From the NCBI GenBank assembly GCA_041492185.1, contig JBGPWL010000043.1:1-38263 (forward strand): a DNA stretch of 38,263 nucleotides. The letters are read 5' to 3'. Origin of the DNA: JAOAPY01 sp041492185 (GTDB lineage Bacteria; Acidobacteriota; Blastocatellia; Pyrinomonadales; Pyrinomonadaceae). Positions within the stretch are counted from its first letter, which is position 1. Every line of letters starts with the position of its first letter. The notes below the pieces were generated by a model. That model saw only the letters and a list, made by a program, of their open reading frames with translations, had not been told where the DNA came from and ran no database searches. Shown here in pieces: positions 14,947-22,551 of this stretch. The translations under genes were made by a program, and so were the position numbers.

Positions 14947-16662
14947 TGATTTTGCTTGACCGTTGTCTCCCGGCTCCTGGCTTCTGGCTTCTGCCTTTCT
15001 CTCCCCGCTCGGCAACTCAATCGTAATCGTCGTCCCCTGGCCCTCGCGACTCCGTACGTTAATTGTACCACCATGATCGCGAATGATTTGATAGACAATT
15101 GAGAGCCCGAGTCCCGAGCCGCCAGTCGTCGATGAGAAAGGCTCGAAAAGGTGTTCCACTTGTTCGGGCGCCAGGCCGCATCCCGTGTCCGCAAAAGTAA
15201 TCTGCAGCCGTCCGTCGGCGCTGCCTCTCAGGTGCGCCCTCAGCGTCCCGCCATCTGGCATCGCCTGCAACGCATTGCGCGCGAGATTCCAGAAAACCTG
15301 CCGCAATTGTTCAGCGTCGACGTCACCCGACAGAGGCGCGTTCCCTAAATCAACTTCCAACTCCTGGTTTGCCTTTACTTCGGGGCTGTGACGCAGCAGC
15401 GTGAACGTCTGGTTTAATAATTCGCCGACGTCCGTCTGGGCGCGGACTATCGATCGCGGGCGCGCGTACGTCAGAAAGTCCGCGATGATCCGGTTCAGCC
15501 GATCTGATTCCCTTAGTATGATCTCCATCAAATCCTTTTGCTCGCCGTCTCCGCCCAGCTCCGCGTGCAGCATCTGAATTGATCCGCGCATCGCGGCAAG
15601 AGGGTTACGGATCTCGTGAGCAATCGAGGCCGCCATGCGTCCAATGGCGGCCAGCCGATCCTGCCGGCGCGATGTTTCTTCCAGCGCGCGTATCTGCGTC
15701 AGATCCTGAAAGGCGATGATGATACCCGTAGTGTCGCCCGACTCTGCGAACAGCGGCGAAATGCTGAAACCCAATCGCAGACGCAGCCCGTCAGGAGTCA
15801 GGCAGTTGGCCTCGAAGCGCGGGTTGGTTTCACCGGTTTCGACGGCACGCAACGCGGTGGTAATCTGCTCGTGAATATCGCCGAACAGGATCGATGCTTC
15901 CTGCCCACGAACATCTTTCGCCGTGTATCCGGTGATCTCTTCCGCGGCGGCATTGAACGTATAGATTCTTCCGCGAAAGTCGGTGGTGACTACACCGGAA
16001 CGGATCGATTCGACAATTCGTTCGTGCAGCGCGCGGAGATTAGCCAGCGTTTGAGTCGCGGCCATCAGCCGCACATCAGAGTGCGATTGCCGCTCGGCCA
16101 ATTTGGCAGACAGCAACCCGACGACTAGAAAGGCAAGATCGAAGAGGCCGACGGACTGGATCGTTTCAGAAAGAGAACGTTCGACAACTACCTGAGTAGG
16201 GCGCAGGCCGAGTCCGAATATTACCGCCAGCGCACAGCCGGTGAAGGCCAACGCGCAACCAACTGAAGTCACCATCGCATCGCGCGGCCCAAGAAAGATG
16301 CTGGCCAGCGAGATGATCACGATGTAAAGCGCCGTGTAGGGCGAATGGACGTCGTCGGTCACCCAAACCAACCACGTAACCAGAAGCAGATCGACAATGA
16401 ACTGAAGCCGGGCGAGAAAAACCAGCCTGCGGGAAAACCTTTGAGCCAGAGCATAGAAGATCGTCAAGCCGATGACGACGAAGAGTATGAGGAGCGTGTT
16501 GTGCCACGGTCCGCGACCACCGCGCAGTCCGTAACGCGTCCACAACGCGCCGGCCCACAACAATACGAGGGCGGCAAGCAAACGCCCGAGAATCAACCAT
16601 CCGAGTCTTCTCCTAAACGCCGAAGCCAGCGCTCCTGTTTGCTCTTCGACCACCATCGCCAT
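14938..16662 (-). CDS. pilS: PilS-like sensor histidine kinase
   Basis: Protein of 574 residues. Six hydrophobic segments in the first 200 residues match the PilS-type membrane sensor. A PAS domain follows (about 215-330, with TDFRGRIYTFNAAAEEITGY), then HisKA with the phospho-accepting His in SIAHEIRNPLAAMRG, then an HATPase with N box NLARNALQAM, DTGCGLAPE and GGSGLGLSI. Its partner regulator is the next gene. The last 20 or so residues (KAEARSQEPGDNGQAKSVL) come from simple repeat sequence and are probably not functional. The ATG at 16662 or the Met two codons later could be used. PilS in Pseudomonas senses PilA in the membrane; the same is plausible here. Confidence 0.92.
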   Translation of the reverse strand: MAMVVEEQTGALASAFRRRLGWLILGRLLAALVLLWAGALWTRYGLRGGRGPWHNTLLILFVVIGLTIFYALAQRFSRRLVFLARLQFIVDLLLVTWLVWVTDDVHSPYTALYIVIISLASIFLGPRDAMVTSVGCALAFTGCALAVIFGLGLRPTQVVVERSLSETIQSVGLFDLAFLVVGLLSAKLAERQSHSDVRLMAATQTLANLRALHERIVESIRSGVVTTDFRGRIYTFNAAAEEITGYTAKDVRGQEASILFGDIHEQITTALRAVETGETNPRFEANCLTPDGLRLRLGFSISPLFAESGDTTGIIIAFQDLTQIRALEETSRRQDRLAAIGRMAASIAHEIRNPLAAMRGSIQMLHAELGGDGEQKDLMEIILRESDRLNRIIADFLTYARPRSIVRAQTDVGELLNQTFTLLRHSPEVKANQELEVDLGNAPLSGDVDAEQLRQVFWNLARNALQAMPDGGTLRAHLRGSADGRLQITFADTGCGLAPEQVEHLFEPFSSTTGGSGLGLSIVYQIIRDHGGTINVRSREGQGTTITIELPSGERKAEARSQEPGDNGQAKSVL

Positions 16663-16678
16663 CAGCGTATCACATAGT

Positions 16679-16744
16679 CAGTACCACCTGCGTAAGCGGG
16701 TGGGTAGTCCGGCTCGAATCAGTACTACCCGCGTGAGCGAGCGG
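16679..16744. repeat. Two direct copies of a hairpin repeat
   Basis: CAGTACCACCTGCGTAAGCG at 16679 and CAGTACTACCCGCGTGAGCG at 16720 start two 25-base units. The first can fold into an 8-bp stem with a GTAA loop, and the second has a GTGA loop with weaker pairing. GNRA-type loops in both copies suggest an RNA-level or REP-like element. Confidence 0.65.
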
Positions 16745-16826
16745 TTCAGCACGTAGTCCGTCGTAGTAACACCGAGTGCGGACAATAACTTGACTGGCAC
16801 ATTGCCTGTTTCGTTGCAACTCCGAA

Positions 16827-16855
16827 TTGACATTGCTTATCACAGTCACTAAGCT
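16827..16855 (+). promoter_or_regulatory. Possible sigma70-type promoter for the secreted multidomain gene
   Basis: TTGACA at 16827 and TAAGCT at 16850 are 17 bp apart. The -35 is perfect and the -10 weak. The 16663-17122 gap (460 bp) otherwise holds the hairpin repeats and a small stem at 16928-16945 (CTACC/GGTAG), but no gene. If used, the leader would be about 260 bases. Confidence 0.35.
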
Positions 16856-17122
16856 GCCCTCGTAACGAACCGGGGATGAGATAGCTTTAGTCCTGGCGCC
16901 CATCACCCACCAGTAATGACAAGTCATCTACCTTTGAAGAGGTAGCCCCCACACGACTGACGCGGATTAGAGTTCGAGACAACCTCTCGGTGTGTTTTCA
17001 ACTGCGGGCATTGAAAACCCACTCAAGAAAGTTCTGCGTTCGTTGCTTGATTGGTCGCCTGCGCGAAAGCTCGCGTTTGTATTACTCGTGTGAAAAACAC
17101 GCGGTCAGAGTTGGGGGGGCCG

Positions 17123-20035
17123 ATGTCGTCATCATTCAGTCGGAATACAACCGAGCGCACACGAAACTTCCTTGTTGTAGGTTTGTGTCTTGCCATTTTG
17201 ATTGCCTTTCAGTTCTTATCTCACAGTGACGCAGTGAAGGCCGTACGACACTCGCGCGCACCCGAGGTTGTTAACGCTGTGGCTTCCACCACAATCGTGA
17301 TTAGTCAGGTATATGGCGGTGGCGGCAACGGCGGCTCAACTTACAAAAATGACTTCATCGAGTTGTTCAATTTAGGGACGACGACCGTAAGCGTCGCCGG
17401 CTGGTCGGTGCAATACGCTTCGGCAGCAGGAACGACCTGGCAGGCGACCAACCTTTCCGGCTCGATCGCGCCCGGACAGTATTACCTGGTGCAGGAAGCG
17501 CAGGGCGCCGGCGGAACAACGAATCTACCCACGCCTGACGCGACCGGCACCACTGCCATGAGCGCGACGAGCGCAAAGGTCGCGCTGGTCAATTCTACGA
17601 CGGCGCTGTCGGGAGCTTGTCCAGTGAGCGCCACGATTGTCGATTTGTTTGGCTACGGTACGGCAAACTGCTTCGAGGCTGCGGCGACCGCGGCATTGAC
17701 AAATACCACAGCGGCGCTCAGAAACAACAACGGCTGCACAGATACAGATAACAACTCCGCGGACTTCACCCTTGGCGCCCCCAATCCGCGCAACACTGCG
17801 ACGTCATTGAATCCGTGCGCGGGCGGCGGCGGCCCAATAATTACAAACTCGTCGCCGTTGCCCAACGCTACGGTTGGGACGCCTTATTCAGTGACCTTTA
17901 CTGCTACGAGTGGTTCCGGCTCCGGCTATACATTTTTACTTCTTTCGGGAACGCTGCCGCCGGGCCTGACGCTTAGTGGAGCGGTATTGAGTGGCACGCC
18001 GAGCACAATTTCGGGTTCGCCTTTCAACTTCACCATTCAGGTCACCGACAGCGCATCAGCCACCGGCAGCAAGTCATTTCAATTGTCGGTGGGACAAGCA
18101 AACGCTTGCGCGGCGCCGAGCCCGCAGCCGCAATCCTGTGGCGTCGAGCGCTGGTCGGTGAAGACCGGAACCGACGCGGATGTAGCTTCAGTCAATCTCA
18201 ACTCAGCCACGCCGACATCGATCGCAACGTTGCGCGCGTTGGCATATCCCAGCCCGAGTCCGCCGTCGAACAATCGAGTAGCGCCGGCGGAAACTACTCA
18301 ATGGGTTATTCAGGGCACGCTGGTGCAGTACAAGTTGGAAAGCGATTCCGACTATCACGTTGTGATTCAGGATGGCGCCGGCAACTCGATGGTGACTGAG
18401 ATTCCTTATCCGGGAAGCACCCCAGCTTGTGTGATCACTTCCAGTCCATTTCTCGCAGGCATCAGCAGCGCGCGCTGCACGTTTGATACCAGTTTTACGG
18501 CCACCACCAGTTTTCAGACGGCAAACATTCCAGTGCGCATCACCGGTATCGGGATGTTCGACTTTGCGCACGGACAGACCGGCGCCGCGCCTAACCAGAT
18601 TGAGCTGCACCCGATTGTCGACATAGCTTTTCCCGCGACCAGCAACGCGCCGACAGCCACGGGTTCGAATGTAAATGTGCAGAACGGCGATGCGTCAATC
18701 ACATTCACTTCTGTGAGCGGCGCCGGCACGACTACCAGTACCCCGATCGATCCGAGCGCTGCGGGCACTGCGCCGAGTGGTTTTACTTTGACGGGTCCTG
18801 CCTACGACTTCACCACGACGGCTACGGAATCAGGGACTATAGGCGTTTGCATCCAGTTGCCGTACATCACAGACGCATCAGCTTTCTCACGCTTGCATTT
18901 GCTACACGGCGAAGGTGGGACGCTCATTGATCGAACGAGCAGTGTCAATTTTTCGAGCAAGGTGGTTTGCGGTAATCTGCCTTCGCTGTCGCCGGTTGTC
19001 ATTGCGCTGGCCTCGGCGCCGACGGCCTCCGCTTCTTACGTCAGCGGCAGACTGACTAATCAGGATGGCACGCCGGTCGAAGGCGCAGTCGTGAACTTGA
19101 ACGGCGGGCAAACGCGCAGGACCATCACCGACCTGAACGGCAACTATCGATTTGCCGACGTCGAAACCAATCGCTTCTATTCCGTGACGCCTTCGCGCGC
19201 GAATTACACCTTCAATCCGGCGCAGCGAATGTTCAGTCAGCTTGGTAATCACACCGAGGCCGCCTTCACGGGTTTGTCATCAGGCGATCGCGCAAATCCG
19301 CTCGACACGGCGGAATACTTCGTGCGCCAGCAATATCTTGACTTCCTCGATCGCGAACCTGACGAAGCTGGATTCAATTTCTGGAGCGATCAAATCAATC
19401 AGTGTTTGTCAGTTCCACCTGCGTCAACGGCAAGCGATTGCCTCAACACGAGACGTCGCGAGGTTGCGGCCGCGTTCTTCATCTCCAATGAATTTCAGGA
19501 GAGCGGCTATTTCGTTTATCGCCTTTACAAGGCTTCACTTGGCGTGGGACCAGCATTCGCGCAATATTTGGCGGACCGCAACAGTGTAATTGGCGGCGCG
19601 AGTTTGACCGCGTCTCGTGCGGCGCTACTGAATGATTTCGTCGAGCGCGCCGAGTTCCTCCAGGCGTATCCGGCATCGCTCACCAGCGCGCAGTTTGTTA
19701 ATAAGCTTTACGACACCGCCGGGCTTTACCCTTATTTGCTCGAGCGGCAAATCGAGATCAACCATCTCAACACCGGCGGGATGAGGTCGCAGGTCCTGCA
19801 AGACGTAATCGAAGACTCGCGATTCAAGTCAGCGGAATACAACTCGGCCTTTGTGCTCGCCGAGTATTTTGGTTATTTGCGGCGCAATCCTGATCCGGAC
19901 GGGTACGATTTCTGGCTGAATGTTTTGAACGCCGAGAGCGGCTATCGCGGCATGGTTTGCTCGTTCATCACGTCGGCGGAGTATCAGCGACGGTTTGGCA
20001 GCGTGATCAGTCGCAGCAACAGCGAGTGCCGGTAG
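17123..20035 (+). CDS. Secreted LTD / Ig-like / DUF4214 multidomain protein
   Basis: About 970 residues from the ATG at 17123; an earlier in-frame start at 17051 lacks a signal-like context. A signal peptide or anchor is visible at about residues 15-35 (FLVVGLCLAILIAFQFL). Domains in order: lamin-tail-like domain (about 57-230, IVISQVYGGGGNGG and NDFIELFNLG), a putative Ig/PIG-type domain (about 235-325, LPPGLTLSGAVLSGTPS), a middle region of unknown fold, a carboxypeptidase-regulatory-like beta-sandwich (about 636-716, VSGRLTNQDGTPVEGAVVNL), and DUF4214 repeats (about 722-970, QYLDFLDREPDEAGFNFW and GYLRRNPDPDGYDFWL). It is the only plus-strand gene in the last 32 kb. A surface or matrix role is inferred. 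Confidence 0.9.
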   Translation: MSSSFSRNTTERTRNFLVVGLCLAILIAFQFLSHSDAVKAVRHSRAPEVVNAVASTTIVISQVYGGGGNGGSTYKNDFIELFNLGTTTVSVAGWSVQYASAAGTTWQATNLSGSIAPGQYYLVQEAQGAGGTTNLPTPDATGTTAMSATSAKVALVNSTTALSGACPVSATIVDLFGYGTANCFEAAATAALTNTTAALRNNNGCTDTDNNSADFTLGAPNPRNTATSLNPCAGGGGPIITNSSPLPNATVGTPYSVTFTATSGSGSGYTFLLLSGTLPPGLTLSGAVLSGTPSTISGSPFNFTIQVTDSASATGSKSFQLSVGQANACAAPSPQPQSCGVERWSVKTGTDADVASVNLNSATPTSIATLRALAYPSPSPPSNNRVAPAETTQWVIQGTLVQYKLESDSDYHVVIQDGAGNSMVTEIPYPGSTPACVITSSPFLAGISSARCTFDTSFTATTSFQTANIPVRITGIGMFDFAHGQTGAAPNQIELHPIVDIAFPATSNAPTATGSNVNVQNGDASITFTSVSGAGTTTSTPIDPSAAGTAPSGFTLTGPAYDFTTTATESGTIGVCIQLPYITDASAFSRLHLLHGEGGTLIDRTSSVNFSSKVVCGNLPSLSPVVIALASAPTASASYVSGRLTNQDGTPVEGAVVNLNGGQTRRTITDLNGNYRFADVETNRFYSVTPSRANYTFNPAQRMFSQLGNHTEAAFTGLSSGDRANPLDTAEYFVRQQYLDFLDREPDEAGFNFWSDQINQCLSVPPASTASDCLNTRRREVAAAFFISNEFQESGYFVYRLYKASLGVGPAFAQYLADRNSVIGGASLTASRAALLNDFVERAEFLQAYPASLTSAQFVNKLYDTAGLYPYLLERQIEINHLNTGGMRSQVLQDVIEDSRFKSAEYNSAFVLAEYFGYLRRNPDPDGYDFWLNVLNAESGYRGMVCSFITSAEYQRRFGSVISRSNSECR

Positions 20036-20038
20036 AAA

Positions 20039-20118
20039 ACAGGTGTATAGAGTACAAGCTTCAGCTTGGTATTTCGCGAGGGAAAAGCCAAGCTGAAGCT
20101 TGTACTCTATACGCCTGT
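20039..20118. repeat. 31-bp near-perfect inverted repeat between convergent genes
   Basis: The arms at 20039-20069 and 20088-20118 match in 30 of 31 positions, and the exception is a G-U pair in RNA. The loop is 18 bases. It begins 4 bases after the stop of the plus-strand gene and ends 19 bases before the stop of the convergent gene. It could act as a bidirectional terminator, but there is no U-tract. The core is AGAGTACAAGCTTCAGCTTG. Confidence 0.85.
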
Positions 20119-20136
20119 GACCTCGAGATCGCGTGC

Positions 20137-20616
20137 TTACTTAGCGCTGCTCTTTACGACCTTGCCTTCGGAGTCAAACTCAAAGCTGATTCTCGTCTTT
20201 CCTTGCTTCGCGCTGACTTCGTATCCAACTTTGCTACCGACCGTAACTCTCTCCGCTTTGGTAATGACGGCTTTTGGATACTTCGCATGAATCGCCTCTT
20301 GAGCAGCCGCAGGCAACTCCGTCGCGGTGACGCTTTCTTCTATTTCCGCGACGCTGCCATCGGGGTTATAGAGTACGTCGCGGGTCTTGTCGCCTTCTTT
20401 GCTCTCGATCTCATAAAACGTTTTGCCGTTCTCTTTCTCTCGAGCATATCCGCGAATCGTTGCGTTTGGATAAGCCGACTTGAAAGCGGCTTTGACAGCG
20501 GCGGGCACGTCTTTCTCTTTGACTTGTGCTTCCTGGGCAACAGCAGAAACACTGACCGCGGACACCGCGACGATTAGAAAAACAAATCGCGCAAAAGCGT
20601 TGTTGAGTTTCATCAT
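20137..20616 (-). CDS. Periplasmic PepSY-like protein, tandem repeat
   Basis: Protein of 159 residues with a signal peptide (FVFLIVAVSAVSVSAVAQ, cleavage near AVA|Q or AQ|E). The mature part has two copies of a PepSY-like (BLIP-fold) unit. Unit 1 starts VPAAVKAAFKSAYPNA and ends DGSVAEIEES. Unit 2 starts LPAAAQEAIHAKYPKA and ends EGKVVKSSAK. Such proteins bind or inhibit periplasmic partners, but no partner is known here. Two adjacent ATGs (20616, 20613) follow GGAGAAGGAG. It is a likely single-gene unit. Confidence 0.88.
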   Translation of the reverse strand: MMKLNNAFARFVFLIVAVSAVSVSAVAQEAQVKEKDVPAAVKAAFKSAYPNATIRGYAREKENGKTFYEIESKEGDKTRDVLYNPDGSVAEIEESVTATELPAAAQEAIHAKYPKAVITKAERVTVGSKVGYEVSAKQGKTRISFEFDSEGKVVKSSAK

Positions 20617-20718
20617 GTTCTCCTTCTCCGGTGACTGTCAGGAATTGGATTCAAACAATACCATACACGGTGCTGGTGCGCACATTGCCGCGCTTTGAAT
20701 CGCCGATGGCGAGATTTC

Positions 20719-21621
20719 TTAGAAGTTCCAGGCGAGTGTGACTCCGTAAGCGCGTCTGCGGCTGTAGCGCGGTTCGATGAGCGGGAATAGTTTAGATCGG
20801 GGGGAGGGTTTCGTCAGGTCTTCGCCGTCCAGCGAACGATCGTGATGCTGACGATAGACATAGCGGCCGATGCCATAGCCGATTGCGCTTCCCACCAGCA
20901 CATCAGAAAGAAAGTGATTGCGGCCGGTGTAGCGTGACAGACTCACCGCCGCAGCCAGGCCATACACGCCGAAACGAAGAAGCGGACGGCGATGGCCATA
21001 CTCTGAGGCGATCACCGTGGCAAGAGACCAGGCGCCAATCGCATGGCCCGAAGGAAACGAGCTGCCGCCGTCGAAGAATTCCCCGCTCGTATGATCGACC
21101 GGCGGACGTTGTCGCTGCGAAGCTGTCTTCAACGCCTGCACGACGATGCCGCTGTCGATGAGCGCCTCCGCGCCGAGCAGACCTGTTTCCCGCGCGCGCG
21201 CGTTGTGCGTCGCGCGCCCCGCGAAATAAAAAACCGCGGCCGTGCCGCCGGTCACATAGAATTCACCGAGCCGGCTGACGGCTTTGCTCACCCTCAGCCG
21301 CGTCTGGTTGTTGCCATCTTCAAACAACTCGCCCGACGTGTGGCGGTCAGTAGCGAGCAATACCGCCGTCGACAGGCCGAGCGGAGCCAGCCACTTGGCG
21401 TCGCCCTTCTTAACGCTGAAGGGAGACGTCCAGATGGCGCGCTGATCGCGCAGAATATTGACGAAGAACTTTTTCTCGAGTGATGGCGTCGGAGAAGACT
21501 TTGGTGTTGGAGTCGGTTGCGGTTCAGTCGGCGCCAGTGATGTTTGTCCGAACGCACTTGTCGAGATTGTAATGAAGACTGCGATCAGGATCACGCGGCG
21601 AAATAAAGTTCTTCCGCTCAT
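20719..21621 (-). CDS. PAP2-family phosphatase, exported
   Basis: About 300 residues from the ATG at 21621, chosen because GGAG lies 8 bases upstream; an ATG at 21651 is possible. A signal peptide at about residues 9-25 (VILIAVFITISTSAFG) is followed by a Pro/Thr-rich linker. The acid phosphatase motifs are visible: KTASQRQRPP (KX6RP), SFPSGHAIGAW (PSGH) and SLSRYTGRNHFLSDVLVG (SRX5HX3D). The three motifs are complete, so it should be active. It probably acts in the periplasm or outer leaflet on lipid or isoprenoid phosphates such as undecaprenyl pyrophosphate. The exact substrate is unknown. Confidence 0.92.
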   Translation of the reverse strand: MSGRTLFRRVILIAVFITISTSAFGQTSLAPTEPQPTPTPKSSPTPSLEKKFFVNILRDQRAIWTSPFSVKKGDAKWLAPLGLSTAVLLATDRHTSGELFEDGNNQTRLRVSKAVSRLGEFYVTGGTAAVFYFAGRATHNARARETGLLGAEALIDSGIVVQALKTASQRQRPPVDHTSGEFFDGGSSFPSGHAIGAWSLATVIASEYGHRRPLLRFGVYGLAAAVSLSRYTGRNHFLSDVLVGSAIGYGIGRYVYRQHHDRSLDGEDLTKPSPRSKLFPLIEPRYSRRRAYGVTLAWNF

Positions 21622-21734
21622 AGTTAAACTCCGCGCACGTAAGTGCCTCAAAGGTTCGTTTCCTACAAACCGTCCTGGTTATTTTGTGGGAGACAAGTCG
21701 ATTCTAGCATAAGGAATGTGAAATTCAGTTCGCA

Positions 21735-22502
21735 TCACTCCCATCGTTCTGCCACGGTCAAGGCCTCGCGATCGATCTCTTTCAGCGTTAGCCTTCCGTT
21801 GCTCGGAACTTTTCCTTCGTGCCAAAGGTAATCGCCAAGTAAGCGTTCGGCGCGTAAGGTCCAGAATGAATTTTTCGCGGGGAGCCGGCGGCGTGTCATC
21901 CGCTCGACGTAACCGACGACCTCTTCGTCAATCGTAACGATCACTTGATATTCTCTTCCGTCAGGACTCTTGACAATGAAGCGATGCTCATCCGGACCAG
22001 TTGGTATGATTGCTCTGTCCGTGGGCCGGATGATTTCAAAGCCATTGAGGGTGATCGTCTCGATCGAGGGAGGAGTAGTTTCCAGGGACCGTGCGGTCTG
22101 TTCTTTCGGAGGCACCACGCCAATGCTCGTCCCGGTCTGTTTGGCGAGGACCGCAGCCAACGCGCCCCGCAAGATTTCAGGCGTCATCGGTTTGCGTAAG
22201 AAATCCGTGGCGCCAAGTTTCATCGCGTCTACCGCGAGTTCAATTGATGCGTAGGCGGTTACCATGATGACCCGCGCGTCAGAGCTGCGCTCCTTGATGC
22301 GACGGAGCGTTTCCAATCCGTCCATGCCCGGCATGCGCTGGTCCAAGAGCACCACATCCCAATTCGACCCGTCGCCGTAAACCTCCAGCCCTTCGGCGCC
22401 GTCGCTTGCCTCACCAACTTCGTAGTTGGCCGTTTCGAGCGTCAAGCGCATCATGCGCCGAATATTTTCTTCGTCATCAATAATCAGGATGCGCTGGCTC
22501 AT
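21735..22502 (-). CDS. Response regulator with unrecognised C-terminal domain
   Basis: Protein of 255 residues. The receiver is at about 1-120 (DDE at 9-11, D54 in VVLLDQRMPGMDG, T82, K104). A linker runs to about 148. Residues 148-255 form a domain I do not recognise (ITLNGFEIIRPTD, HRFIVKSPDGREYQVIV, GYVERMTRRRLPAKNSFWTL, LLGDYLWHEGKVP). It has no obvious HTH, AAA+, GGDEF or kinase motif. It follows the HAMP/PAS kinase at 22552 by 49 bp and is almost certainly its partner. Position suggests a link to the Kdp/potassium locus upstream. It is the last gene of that block. Confidence 0.9.
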   Translation of the reverse strand: MSQRILIIDDEENIRRMMRLTLETANYEVGEASDGAEGLEVYGDGSNWDVVLLDQRMPGMDGLETLRRIKERSSDARVIMVTAYASIELAVDAMKLGATDFLRKPMTPEILRGALAAVLAKQTGTSIGVVPPKEQTARSLETTPPSIETITLNGFEIIRPTDRAIIPTGPDEHRFIVKSPDGREYQVIVTIDEEVVGYVERMTRRRLPAKNSFWTLRAERLLGDYLWHEGKVPSNGRLTLKEIDREALTVAERWE

Positions 22503-22551
22503 TATGTTCTCGGCGGACTGCCCGCTTTTAAGACCTCCTGTTTGAATAGAC

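Noticed and set aside
16795..16809. TGGCACATTGCCTGT, a sigma54-like element on the plus strand
   Set aside because: The -24 half is good but the -12 half is CTGT and no enhancer-like motif precedes it; the target gene is over 300 bp away.
16670..16927. 85-residue minus-strand ORF upstream of the PilS-like gene
   Set aside because: It overlaps hairpin repeats, has no good ribosome-binding site or recognisable domain, and lies in a control region.
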